Shown piece after piece: positions 17,303 through 28,324 of a stretch of DNA of 64,000 nucleotides; the stretch's first letter is position 1; each line of letters starts with the position of its first letter. Below the pieces are notes generated by a model. The model had not been told where the DNA came from. It ran no database searches and was given only the letters and a program-made list of their open reading frames with translations. The stretch comes from Myxococcus virescens (lineage in GTDB: Bacteria > Myxococcota > Myxococcia > Myxococcales > Myxococcaceae). The position numbers and the translations under genes are program-made. The stretch is from contig NZ_FNAJ01000002.1 in the NCBI RefSeq assembly GCF_900101905.1, positions 682,001-746,000 of the forward strand, written 5' to 3'.

Positions 17303-18053
17303 GCCTCCCGGGGCGCGCGGGCCCCCGGGCTCGCGCGCCATCGTGGGGAAAAGTGAGGGATGCGGCGCGCTCCACGTGTCCGGAGCGCTCGCACCCACGG
17401 GCGAGGTCGGCTCGCCCGGGAAGGTCCGTCCGGCTCCGAAGCGGTGCGCCGCTCTCGTTCGAGCCATGAACCCGACGTGATACGTCTCATGCCCCGTCGT
17501 ATCGAAGCCGAGGCGGCCGGTGGAGCGCTACTCCAGGCGTGAACTCCAGCCTCATTCCTGACGGACTCAGAGTGTGCCTGACGTGTCAGCAGCGCTCCGT
17601 GCCGCTCCTCTGCTCGTGAGCCGCAAGGCCAATGACCTGACAGGTCTGAAAGGGGCCTGCCGGGTGCGGACTCGCCCGTCACGGGCCGCGTCGTGGCGCT
17701 CCCTGGCCTCGCTATGGGAGGTGGCGACCTGATGCGGCGGGTCCAGGTATCCACACGATTCCATGTGCTGCGGCTGGAATGGAGGTGGATTGCGTCTGGG
17801 ATTGGGGTGGACTCAAGCGTTCGGGGGCAATGAATTGCATGGAAGTGGTTGGCGTTCCGGCGGTTGGAGCTGACGCGTCAGTCGCAAGGTGCAATTCCAG
17901 GCTCGATGCGAGCTTCAGAGGAAGCAGGGGCAGGGCAATCGATGGCATGTGCGTTGCTTTGGTGAGTGTCAGGCGGGATGAACTCCTTGCCGTGAACCCG
18001 ATGTGAGGGTTCAGCAGCGACATACATCAACCACACGAAGGGATTGGTGCGAC
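17303..18053. other. 750 bp without a convincing gene
   Basis: Open frames of 60-160 codons occur here on both strands but have no ribosome-binding sites and no protein-like composition. The base composition falls slightly towards 17780-18050, just before the PixA-like gene, which presumably has its promoter there. No repeat or RNA structure was recognised. Confidence 0.45.
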
Positions 18054-18641
18054 ATGCTGAAGATCAGCTTCCTGATTGATTCCAACTCGCTTCCCAAGGG
18101 AGGGGCCTCCATCGGTGCCGCGGTCGCGATTAAGCATCCGACGTTCCTCCTGAACGACAAGACCCATCCCCATCAAGATGACCCCGACTACGCGGTGCCC
18201 GTCCCGAGTGGGGAGAACGTCCGCATCTACATCCAAGAGTCGAATTACGGCTCGACCGGGGGGATCGCGCCCAATGGCATCATCGTGCGCAGGTTCAACG
18301 ATGTTCCGCTCACGGACGCCATCATGAATGACGCCAGGCAGCGGCCCATCGACATCCCCAACTTCGATTTGGATCTGGGCCCCATTCCGGACTTCATTGG
18401 TTACAACACCGAGGAAACCCCGAAGTGGACCCAGACGCCTCCCTCCTGGGCCTGGCCCAACATGCCGCTGATTGACCAGGAGCTCCGGGCGGGCTGGACG
18501 CCCACCTTCGTTCCGTACGTCACGTTCAATGCCAGCAAGCTCGTGAGCGGTCTGCTCGAGTACGGAGTGGTGTTCGCGCTGACGAGGGACGGGGCGAACG
18601 TCCAGTACTTCTACTTCGACCCCTTCCTCAAGATCGGTTAG
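18054..18641 (+). CDS. PixA/AidA-type inclusion body protein
   Basis: 195 residues, no signal peptide or membrane segment. The N-terminus (MLKISFLIDSNSL) and the C-terminal YFYFDPFLKI match the pattern of PixA/AidA proteins (for example the methionine-rich inclusion protein of Xenorhabdus and AidA of Ralstonia), which start with a beta-strand plus I/VDT/S and end in a Y-F-x-x-D-P-F/I motif. Family function is not established; members are abundant stationary-phase or host-associated proteins. Trp/Pro-rich middle part. Flanked by 750 bp and 310 bp of non-coding DNA, so it is a single-gene unit. Codon use is a little less G/C-rich than its neighbours. Confidence 0.6.
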   Translation: MLKISFLIDSNSLPKGGASIGAAVAIKHPTFLLNDKTHPHQDDPDYAVPVPSGENVRIYIQESNYGSTGGIAPNGIIVRRFNDVPLTDAIMNDARQRPIDIPNFDLDLGPIPDFIGYNTEETPKWTQTPPSWAWPNMPLIDQELRAGWTPTFVPYVTFNASKLVSGLLEYGVVFALTRDGANVQYFYFDPFLKIG

Positions 18642-18953
18642 TCGAGCTGATGCTCCCTTCAGCGCACGCGCTGCCCGCGCAAGCCGGCTGCTGTTGATGA
18701 GGCTGGGCTTGCACGACGCCGCGCAGAAAGCCACCGCTGCCGTCCGGGCCTCGATGGAACCCGGGCGGCCAGCGGTGGCCCCGCGCCGTCTGATGGCGCG
18801 GGCGCTCGAGTGGCGGCCGCATGCCTCGTTCCTCTCCGGCCCGGCGTCAGTGCCCTCGCAGGGGATTGATGCCGCTTCGCCATGGCGTGCGGGCCAGGCA
18901 ATATCGGGGTTTCCGGTGCGTAGTTCGAGCAGGTCCGCCCCTGGGGAACGCCC
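18642..18953. other. Intergenic region of about 310 bp with a strong hairpin
   Basis: No gene seen. It holds the hairpin at 18730-18779 and the promoter region of the serine-hydrolase lipoprotein gene. Confidence 0.5.
18730..18779. terminator. Long hairpin, likely terminator of the PixA-like gene
   Basis: Ten outer base pairs (GCCACCGCTG/CAGCGGTGGC) and a nearly perfect inner arm (CCGTCCGGG/CCCGGGCGG) around an 11-nt loop. It lies 90 nt after the stop codon. There is no T-tract, so a structural or repeat-element role is also possible. Confidence 0.5.
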
Positions 18954-20549
18954 ATGCGACACAGTCTCTACCTCCCGCTCTGTACCTTGCTGGCCTGTGC
19001 CCACACGCAACCCGTGGCCGCGCCCGCTTCGTCTCCAGTCCCTGCCGTGCAGCCGGCGCCAGCAGACCCCGAGTCCCAGCTCCGCGAGGCGTTGCAGCGG
19101 GCTGGCAGGGCGATGGAGGCCGGGCGCTTCGATGCCGCGCTCTCGGAGATGCAGCGGCTGTGGGAGGGGGGCCGCCAGACGGACGAAGTGGCATGGCTCG
19201 CCGCCTACGCCTCGCTGGGTACAGGCGACGACGCCGCGGCCTTCCAGTGGCTGGAGCGCGCCGTCGAGCGGGGGATGGGCTCGCCGGGCGACCTGCTGCA
19301 CGACAAGTCCCTGGAGCCGTTGCGGCGGATGCCGGGCTACGACGGGCTGGTGGCGCGGGCGCGAGAGAACGCGCTGAAGGCGCGCGCCGAGGGCAACGTC
19401 GGGGCGGGGTTGGAGAAGGCGACGCCCGCGGAGGCGGGGCTGTCGGAGCCGGCGCTCGCGGCCTTCGTGAAGGCGGCCGAAGAATCGGGCTCGTCGGCCC
19501 TGGTGGTGCTCCGCCACGGCAAGCTGGTAGGGGAGTGGTACTTCGGCGGCGAGACGCAGCGCATCGAGTCCATGTCCGCCACCAAGGGCGTGGTGGCGCT
19601 GGCCATCGGACTGCTCATCGACGAGGGCCGCATTCCCTCCGTCGACGCGCCTGTCTCCACCTTCTTCCCGGAGTGGAAGGACGGCCTCAAGGGGAAGGTC
19701 ACGCTTCGGCACCTGCTCAGCCACACCTCGGGGCTGGCCGCGAACGCCAGCGCGATGGACATCTACGAGTCGCGAGACTTCGTCCGCTACGCGCTGGACA
19801 GCCACGTGGTGGACGTGCCGGGCAGCCGGTTCTTCTACAACAACAAGGCCACCAACCTGCTGGCGGGCGTGGTGGAGCGCGCCTCGGGCGAGAAGCTGGA
19901 CGCCTTTCTCATGCGGCGCCTCTTCGAGCCGCTCGGCATCCGTGACGTGTTCTGGCAGAAGGACCCGTCCGGCAATCCGCTGGGCATGTCCGGCCTGCGC
20001 CTGCACCCCGTGGACTTCGCCAAGGTGGGCCAGTTGATGCTCCAGCGGGGCGTCTGGCAGGGGCAGCGCATCCTGAGCGAGGCCTGGATTCAGGAATCCA
20101 CCGCCGCGCCATCTCAGGCCCACACCCCCACGGCGGGCTTGTTGTGGTGGCTCGTTTACGACAAGGCGTTCCGCGTGCTGGGGCAGGACATGGTGAACGA
20201 GGCGCGTCGCAACGGCATGCCGGAGGCGTCGCTGTCCCGCCTGCGGGACGTGGTGGACAAGCCGATTCCCTCCGGCGACTTCATGCAGGTGCTCTCCGAG
20301 CGGCTGGGCGGGATGAAGGGCGTCATGGCGTTCATGGAGAAGAGCGCCCGCATCCCGCTGCGCACGCACGTGGAGGGCGCGCCCCGGGGTTACTCCGCGC
20401 GAGGCTCCTTCGGGCAGCTCCTGCTGGTGGTGCCAGCGCAGGACCTGGTGGTGGTGCGCATGGCTGTGCCGGACGGGCGGGTTCCTCCAGACGTCATGGA
20501 GTTCCCTGCATTCAACACGCTGGCCCTCTCACTGGTGCCTTCTCCCTGA
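18954..20549 (+). CDS. Serine hydrolase lipoprotein (class C beta-lactamase family)
   Basis: 531 residues. Lipobox TLLAC (Cys15). Residues about 40-145 are helical and TPR-like. Residues about 155-520 form a class C beta-lactamase/esterase fold: nucleophile motif Ser208-x-x-Lys211 (SATK), FFYNNKATN around residue 293 supplying the Tyr-x-Asn element, HTSGLA, and ARGSFGQ near the end in place of the KTG box, as in esterase EstB-like members. So esterase, peptidase or transesterase activity is more likely than penicillin resistance. Start ATG 18954 gives the signal peptide directly. Followed after 70 bp by a radical SAM gene in the same direction. Confidence 0.88.
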   Translation: MRHSLYLPLCTLLACAHTQPVAAPASSPVPAVQPAPADPESQLREALQRAGRAMEAGRFDAALSEMQRLWEGGRQTDEVAWLAAYASLGTGDDAAAFQWLERAVERGMGSPGDLLHDKSLEPLRRMPGYDGLVARARENALKARAEGNVGAGLEKATPAEAGLSEPALAAFVKAAEESGSSALVVLRHGKLVGEWYFGGETQRIESMSATKGVVALAIGLLIDEGRIPSVDAPVSTFFPEWKDGLKGKVTLRHLLSHTSGLAANASAMDIYESRDFVRYALDSHVVDVPGSRFFYNNKATNLLAGVVERASGEKLDAFLMRRLFEPLGIRDVFWQKDPSGNPLGMSGLRLHPVDFAKVGQLMLQRGVWQGQRILSEAWIQESTAAPSQAHTPTAGLLWWLVYDKAFRVLGQDMVNEARRNGMPEASLSRLRDVVDKPIPSGDFMQVLSERLGGMKGVMAFMEKSARIPLRTHVEGAPRGYSARGSFGQLLLVVPAQDLVVVRMAVPDGRVPPDVMEFPAFNTLALSLVPSP

Positions 20550-20619
20550 CTGGCCAAGGGCGCACGCGGCGGGCCCGGCTGCCTGCGCCGCCGGCCCTGT
20601 GGCATAAAGCGCTTCCAGC

Positions 20620-21903
20620 ATGCAGCCATCTCGCCGTGTTTCGCTCGTCCTGAGCTACCAGTACCCGGGTAAGTACGCCTTCACCGTGCTTGCGGGCGCC
20701 GTGGAGTCGGACCCGGCGCTGGCGGACGTGACGCTGCACTTTCCGCGCAGCCGCGAGACGCTGCTGGACACGATTCGCGAGCGCGTGGACGCCGGAGACA
20801 CGGTGGTGGCGGCGTGGTCTTTCTACTCGGCCAGCTTCGCCCCGGCGGCGGAGGAGCTGGCGTGGGTGCGTGAGCGGCTGGAGGGACGGGACGTGCTGTG
20901 CATCGCCGGCGGCGTGCACGCCACGGCGGAGACGCTCCAGACGCTTCAGGCGGGCTTCGACCTGGTGGCGGTGGGCGAGGGTGAGTACTCCCTGCGCGCC
21001 TTGCTCGGCCGGGTGCTGCGCGGCGAGGAGCCGCGTGAGACGCACGGCGTCGCGTATCTGAAGGACGGGAAGCTGGTGCAGCACGGCCGAGGGGAGGGCG
21101 TGCAACTGGACGACTTCCCGCCCTTCGCGGCGCGCAACGGGCAGTACGGCGCCATCGAGATTACGCGCGGCTGCATCTACGCGTGTCGCTTCTGCCAGAC
21201 GCCGTTCATGAGCAAGGCGCGCTTCCGCCACCGCTCCGTGGCCAACGTGGCGCACTGGGCGCGGGAGCTGCGGCGCTCGGGGCGGAGAGACATCCGCTTC
21301 ATCACGCCCACCTCCATGTCCTACGGAACCGCAGACGAGTCGGTGAATCTGGACGCGGTGGAGGCCCTGCTCGCCGCGGTGAAGGAGGCCATGGCGCCCG
21401 ATGGGCGCGTCTACTACGGCACCTTCCCTTCGGAGGTCCGCCCCGAGCACGTCACGCCCGAGGCGCTGGCGCTGCTCAAGCGCTACGTCCACAACGACAA
21501 CCTCATCATCGGCGGCCAGTCCGGCTCCGAGCGCATCCTCCAGAGCACCCGCCGGGGGCACGACGTGGAGACGGTGGTGCGCGCCACGCGCATCGCGGTG
21601 GAGTGTGGCTTCGTGCCCAACGTGGACTTCATCCTCGGGCTTCCCGGCGAGGAGCCCGCGGACGTGGATGCCACGGTGGCGCTGATGGAGAAGTTGGCGG
21701 GCCTGGGCGCGCGCGTGCATGGGCATACATTCATGCCGCTGCCGGGGACGCCCTTCCGTGATGCGCCGCCCGGGTCGGTGGATGAGGCGACACAGCGCAA
21801 GCTGGACCGGCTGGCCTCGCAGGGGCGCCTGTATGGGCACTGGAAGCAGCAGGTCGCGCTCGCCGAGGGCATTGCCTCACGCCGCCGCCCGCGAGCGGGG
21901 TAA
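20620..21903 (+). CDS. B12-binding-domain radical SAM protein (MJ_1487-like)
   Basis: 427 residues. An N-terminal cobalamin-binding-like Rossmann domain (about 1-160: VVAAWSFYSASFAPAAEEL, CIAGGVHATA, VGEGE) precedes a radical SAM barrel with the cluster motif Cys185-x3-Cys189-x2-Cys192 (RGCIYACRFC). Later signatures are GGQSGSERIL, FILGLPGEE and HGHTFMPLPGTP. The overall order resembles the TIGR04013 B12/radical-SAM family, for which I know no established reaction. No obvious substrate partner lies next to it. Confidence 0.83.
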   Translation: MQPSRRVSLVLSYQYPGKYAFTVLAGAVESDPALADVTLHFPRSRETLLDTIRERVDAGDTVVAAWSFYSASFAPAAEELAWVRERLEGRDVLCIAGGVHATAETLQTLQAGFDLVAVGEGEYSLRALLGRVLRGEEPRETHGVAYLKDGKLVQHGRGEGVQLDDFPPFAARNGQYGAIEITRGCIYACRFCQTPFMSKARFRHRSVANVAHWARELRRSGRRDIRFITPTSMSYGTADESVNLDAVEALLAAVKEAMAPDGRVYYGTFPSEVRPEHVTPEALALLKRYVHNDNLIIGGQSGSERILQSTRRGHDVETVVRATRIAVECGFVPNVDFILGLPGEEPADVDATVALMEKLAGLGARVHGHTFMPLPGTPFRDAPPGSVDEATQRKLDRLASQGRLYGHWKQQVALAEGIASRRRPRAG

Positions 21904-21951
21904 GGGCCGCGCGGAACGGGCAAGACAGACCTGAAGTCTAGGATTCGCGGA

Positions 21952-22623
21952 ATGCGAACCTGTCTGCTCAGAATGCTCCCGGTGCTCGCTGTGCTTTGGC
22001 TGGGGTGTTCCACCTCGGTCAAGCCGCCCATGCAGCAGGCCTGGGATGACGCGGAACTGGAGTGCTGGACTCCGCACGAGGACCAGTGTGTGTCCTTGCT
22101 GTGTCTGGGCGACGCGTGTGGGTTCTACCGTTGCGCGGACCTGCCGGGGGAGGTGGAGCTGGCGCGCTTTCCGCCTGCCCGTCCACCCGTGGCTGCCGCG
22201 GCGCCTGGCCGAGGTCCCCGGCGAAACTGGGGCCTCGGCCAGCAGTTGCCCCGGGGCGCTGTCATGGTGTTCCCCAGTTGGGGTGGTGCGCCTGGGCGAG
22301 TCATCCCGCCGTCACATCGGCTGCCGCCCGGACGCTGGGAGAAGCACCACATCTTTCCCCAGGCACCAGAGCTTGCCCAATGGTTCACGCAGCGGGGCGT
22401 CAAGATTCACGACTACACGATGCCGATACCGCGAGAGCTCCATCGACGCATTCACGGTGGTGCGGGAGCCGGTGGTGCGTGGAACGAAGCCTGGCGCGCG
22501 TACATGCGGCGGAACAGTGGGGCGAGCCCTGAAGAGATTTTCAAACACGCCGGAGAGTTGATCTACCGCTTCGAGCTGCTTGGTGGGCCGATTCGCCCGT
22601 ACTATTCCAGGCCCGGAACATGA
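21952..22623 (+). CDS. sitA6: SitA6-family polymorphic toxin lipoprotein
   Basis: 223 residues. Lipobox LWLGC (Cys19) plus a Cys-rich segment (38-61: ECWTP...CVSLLCLGDACGFYRC) typical of the myxobacterial paralogous lipoprotein family TIGR02269, now known as SitA6 toxins. SitA proteins pass between kin cells by TraA/TraB-dependent outer-membrane exchange and kill recipients lacking the matching SitI. The C-terminal toxin part carries KHHIFPQ (His132/133), HRRIHGG and WNEAWRAYM, an HNH/DUF2380-like arrangement that suggests a nuclease; that activity is inferred. The stop overlaps the next start (ATGA), as expected for a toxin-immunity pair. No traA or traB gene lies in the window. Confidence 0.82.
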   Translation: MRTCLLRMLPVLAVLWLGCSTSVKPPMQQAWDDAELECWTPHEDQCVSLLCLGDACGFYRCADLPGEVELARFPPARPPVAAAAPGRGPRRNWGLGQQLPRGAVMVFPSWGGAPGRVIPPSHRLPPGRWEKHHIFPQAPELAQWFTQRGVKIHDYTMPIPRELHRRIHGGAGAGGAWNEAWRAYMRRNSGASPEEIFKHAGELIYRFELLGGPIRPYYSRPGT

Positions 22624-23348
22624 CCCTTCGTGTGTTTGAACTCTCCCAGGACAGCGCGATGTGGCCCCGAATCAACGGGAGCTTCAACGCCGCGCACAAG
22701 TGGGGACTGCCTGGGCTGGCGGGGTGTCCTGGCTGTGGGGTGACCTGGGCCTCCTCGGGCCATCAGTACCCCGCTGTCGATTTGTCGAACCTGCCTGCGC
22801 AGTGCGAATTCCTGAAGGCCCGGCCCGAGCCATTCGAGGAGTTCGCGAGGCTGCGTGAGTTGGTCCGCCCCTTGGCTCCGCCAGGCGCGCTGCTGCCTCC
22901 AGGGACATTGTTCGGCCCGCTGGTTGGAACTGCCTCGGGACGATTCGCCGACTTCGAAACGCAGGGGAGCATGTTGCTGGTGGTTCGCCGGGAAGCGCTG
23001 GAACGGCTCCAGGTGGAAGGTGTGCGTGGCCTCGTGGGCTGCAAGACGGAGCTGCGCTTTCGGCAGAAGGACCCGCCGGAGCTCTTGGAGCTTCAGCTCG
23101 AACCTCGAGGACACCTGCACCCGGACTGCTATCCGCCGGAGCTGCCTCCACCGTGTGACACCTGTGGCCGATTCAAACTCACGCTGCCAGACGACCCCAT
23201 CCTCGACGCCGCCACGCTGCCCACGGACCGCGATGTCTTCCGCGTGGGCAACTTCGCGACCGTGATGGTGGGCACCGAGCGCTTCAAGGATGCGGTGCAG
23301 CGCCTGGGCCTGGAGGGCATCACCTTCCGCGAGCTCCCCACCCGTTAG
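22620..23348 (+). CDS. sitI6: SitI6-family double-CXXCG immunity protein
   Basis: 242 residues, no signal, predicted cytoplasmic. Two CXXCG motifs define the family (TIGR02264): Cys36-x2-Cys39-Gly and Cys179-x2-Cys182-Gly, likely a zinc ribbon interrupted by a long insertion. Members sit directly after sitA6-type toxin genes and protect the producer. The ATG start lies inside the sitA6 stop (4-bp overlap), giving tight co-translation. The immunity role is inferred from family and position. Confidence 0.82.
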   Translation: MTLRVFELSQDSAMWPRINGSFNAAHKWGLPGLAGCPGCGVTWASSGHQYPAVDLSNLPAQCEFLKARPEPFEEFARLRELVRPLAPPGALLPPGTLFGPLVGTASGRFADFETQGSMLLVVRREALERLQVEGVRGLVGCKTELRFRQKDPPELLELQLEPRGHLHPDCYPPELPPPCDTCGRFKLTLPDDPILDAATLPTDRDVFRVGNFATVMVGTERFKDAVQRLGLEGITFRELPTR

Positions 23349-23407
23349 CGCCCGGGCCTTCACTTCCACGGGCCTCCGCTCCGCCAGGCGCTTAGGATGG
23401 GGGCGCG

Positions 23408-23746
23408 ATGTCCACCGACCAGGCACCTCCCTACTGGCTCCTCATCTCCGTCCTCTTCAGCAACCAGCCGCTGTCGCCCTCGCTGGCGATGACGCTGCAC
23501 CAGGTGGCCTATGAGCTCCACCAGCGCGGTGAGGGCGCCAAGGAAGTGGCCGGGGACATGGTGAGCGGCCGGGTGGTGAACCTCCGCAAGGACGTGTCCT
23601 TCGGCGGCATCGCCGGGCCGGCCTTCGAGGCGGAGATCGAGACCGAGCGGGGCTCCGGCGTCGTCCGCTTCGTCCTCACCCGGCAGGGGCTGGAGATGAT
23701 GAAGCAGCAGCCCGCCGAGCCGCCCCGGCCCAAGTACCTCAACTGA
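23408..23746 (+). CDS. Conserved hypothetical protein
   Basis: 112 residues, cytoplasmic, no signal peptide. Mixed alpha/beta composition with SVLFSNQPLSPSLAMTLHQVAYELHQ (helical) and later strands FEAEIETERGSGVVRFVLT. No known motif recognised. It follows the toxin-immunity pair by 60 bp in the same direction, but has its own spacing and may be independent. Confidence 0.65.
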   Translation: MSTDQAPPYWLLISVLFSNQPLSPSLAMTLHQVAYELHQRGEGAKEVAGDMVSGRVVNLRKDVSFGGIAGPAFEAEIETERGSGVVRFVLTRQGLEMMKQQPAEPPRPKYLN

Positions 23747-23813
23747 GCCAGCGCGGGCCCGCCCGCCTGTCCGCCCCCTGCTCGCGGACAGTGGGCGTCT
23801 CTATCTTGGAGAC

Positions 23814-24056
23814 ATGGACCCCAAGGACTACCTCAAGCGCGGCGCGGGCATCCCGCTGGATCCGAAGAAGCAGAAGGACCCCGAGGAAGACGGCGAGCGC
23901 GTCCCCGCCGAGGGGCGCGCCGAGTTCCTCAACGACGTCTCCGAGCACAACGGCGGTCAGCGCACCGACGTCGACTTACCGTGGCGCAAGGGCCCCGAAC
24001 TGCAACGAGGCCAGCGCGACGCCTACAACGCGGAGAGCGACAAGAAGAAGGGCTGA
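23814..24056 (+). CDS. Small, highly charged hypothetical protein
   Basis: 80 residues, rich in Lys, Asp, Glu and Arg, and probably disordered (PKKQKDPEEDGERVP). Start ATG 23814 with AGACATGG context (GGAGAC 1-6 nt upstream as a possible ribosome-binding site). Family not recognised. The stop lies 12 bp from the convergent gene. Confidence 0.6.
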   Translation: MDPKDYLKRGAGIPLDPKKQKDPEEDGERVPAEGRAEFLNDVSEHNGGQRTDVDLPWRKGPELQRGQRDAYNAESDKKKG

Positions 24057-24068
24057 GCCCCACCGCGA

Positions 24069-24476
24069 TTACTCGCGGTCCAGGTCCACCTTCATCTTGT
24101 TGCCCATGTGCAGGATGGAGTTCGACAGCGTCGCGGCGGACATCTCCGCCAGCTCCATCAGGACCTGCTCCTGCTGCGCCTGCTCCGAGCCAGCCGGGGC
24201 CTGGGACACCGGGCCCCGCGAGCCGTCCTCGGAGATGGGCCCGCGGCCCACGGCGGACAGGTAGGAGTTCAGGAGGCCGTTGTTCGGCGAGCTGCCCACC
24301 GAGGCGAGCGCCGAGGCGACCACCGCGCCCCCCGACACCATCAGCGGATCCCCAGGCCGGTTGGCCGGGGCCATCGGGTTCACCAGCGCGCCAAAGCTCG
24401 TGCTCGCGGCGCGGGCCTGCGCCTGCGTGGTGGCGGGCTGAATCATCGGACCGGTGAAGGAGTTGATGCGGGTCAT
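24069..24476 (-). CDS. Hypothetical protein with C-terminal amphipathic helix
   Basis: 135 residues. N-terminal half is Ala/Pro/Ser/Thr-rich; the C-terminal 35 residues (QVLMELAEMSAATLSNSILHMGNKMK region) form an amphipathic helix. No signal peptide. Composition and shape recall small secreted or scaffold proteins, but I recognise no family. ATG 24476 preferred; upstream residues in the frame look non-coding. Confidence 0.58.
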   Translation of the reverse strand: MTRINSFTGPMIQPATTQAQARAASTSFGALVNPMAPANRPGDPLMVSGGAVVASALASVGSSPNNGLLNSYLSAVGRGPISEDGSRGPVSQAPAGSEQAQQEQVLMELAEMSAATLSNSILHMGNKMKVDLDRE

Positions 24477-24583
24477 GGCGCCTCCGTCTCGGCCCGGGAC
24501 GCGCACCACGCACGTGTCGGACCTCTCGAAACCCCATTATCGCCCGGCCGCCGGCGAAGTTGCGCGAAAGGCCGAAAACGTCC

Positions 24584-24629
24584 GAAGGCCGCGGACTTAC
24601 GGGCGTGCTCCCCGTCAGCCGCGGCCTTC
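24584..24629 (-). terminator. Rho-independent-like terminator of aceA
   Basis: Perfect 11-bp stem (GAAGGCCGCGG/CCGCGGCCTTC) with an inner ACGGG/CCCGT pairing in the loop. On the minus strand it follows the aceA stop by about 25 nt and is followed by GTTTTC. Confidence 0.7.
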
Positions 24630-24654
24630 CTGGGACTTCAGGAGGCGCCGTTGC

Positions 24655-25941
<1,287 letters not shown>

Positions 25942-25998
25942 CGTGGGCTCCTCGCTACGGTAAAAGTGGTGGGTTGCTGCTGCGAAAGTGCGAAGGGT

Positions 25999-27624
<1,626 letters not shown>

Positions 27625-27646
27625 CTGAGCTCCTTTGGCTAGGTGC

Positions 27647-27777
27647 GTTGTAAATCTGCTTCGACGGCTCGGAAAATGAGTCCTACGAGGGCAAAAGGGA
27701 AGTGCGGAGTGAATCTTTGCCTGCTTGCCTGTAACTGTGTCAACAGCCGGCGTGTTAAATCTGTAAATCAACAAATC
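27647..27777. promoter_or_regulatory. Possible aceBA operator: repeated TAAATC elements
   Basis: Three related copies of T/GTAAATCT/A occur upstream of aceB in an A/T-rich patch: GTTGTAAATCTG at 27647-27658, and GTTAAATCTG next to TGTAAATCAAC within 27754-27773. Such A/T-rich repeats stand out in this genome and may bind a transcription factor or hold the promoter. Function inferred. Confidence 0.35.
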
Positions 27778-27872
27778 GCCCCCGGGGCGTACGCAATGGG
27801 GTGCACCAGGGCGCGTAGGTAGGAATGAGGGCCACGGACGCCAAGTGGGAGCGGCCCCAGAAGGGAGATGTG

Positions 27873-28226
27873 ATGGACGCCAAGAGACGCTGCGCCACCT
27901 GCACCGAGGAAGTGAGCCTGGAGGTCCGGAGGTGCCCGCGCTGCGGCGCGCGCACGGAGCCCATGCACCGGGGCGTGGATGGGCGGCTGCTGACCGGGGT
28001 GTGCGCGGCGCTGGGGCGGGAGCTGGGCGTGGACGCGGCGCTGATTCGCGTGGGCTTCGTGGTGGCGCTGGCGGTGTCCGGGGGCACCGCGCTGATGGTG
28101 TACCTGCTGCTGTGGGCCTTCACGCCGCCGTCGGCGACGGGCACCGCGCCCCTGCGGCGCACGTACAGCTGGCTGTCCGGTCTGGGCAATTCGGAGCGCG
28201 CGCCCCGCGTCGAGCGCCGGGTGTAG
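27873..28226 (+). CDS. Zinc-ribbon PspC-domain membrane protein
   Basis: 117 residues. N-terminal zinc ribbon (Cys7, Cys10, Cys21, Cys24) followed by a PspC domain: [18 protein letters not shown] then a hydrophobic segment [28 protein letters not shown]. PspC domains are inner-membrane regulators in phage-shock-type envelope stress. ATG 27873 has AAGGGAG five nt upstream. Divergent from aceB; followed by a clear terminator, so a single-gene unit. Confidence 0.87.
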   Translation: MDAKRRCATCTEEVSLEVRRCPRCGARTEPMHRGVDGRLLTGVCAALGRELGVDAALIRVGFVVALAVSGGTALMVYLLLWAFTPPSATGTAPLRRTYSWLSGLGNSERAPRVERRV

Positions 28227-28253
28227 TGCTCAGCGTCCAACGGAGAAAATCAC

Positions 28254-28290
28254 GCCGGAGCCCTGCCTGAGGGCTCCGGCCTGTTATTCG
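28254..28290 (+). terminator. Terminator after the PspC-domain gene
   Basis: Perfect 11-bp stem (GCCGGAGCCCT/AGGGCTCCGGC) with a 5-nt loop followed by CTGTTATTC, 28 nt after the stop codon. Confidence 0.8.
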
Positions 28291-28324
28291 ATGGGGCCAC
28301 CTTTCTTTCCGAGGAGCCCCGCGC

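Noticed and set aside
18027-20369. 780-codon open frame on the minus strand
   Set aside because: Antisense to the PixA-like and serine-hydrolase genes; no protein-like motifs.
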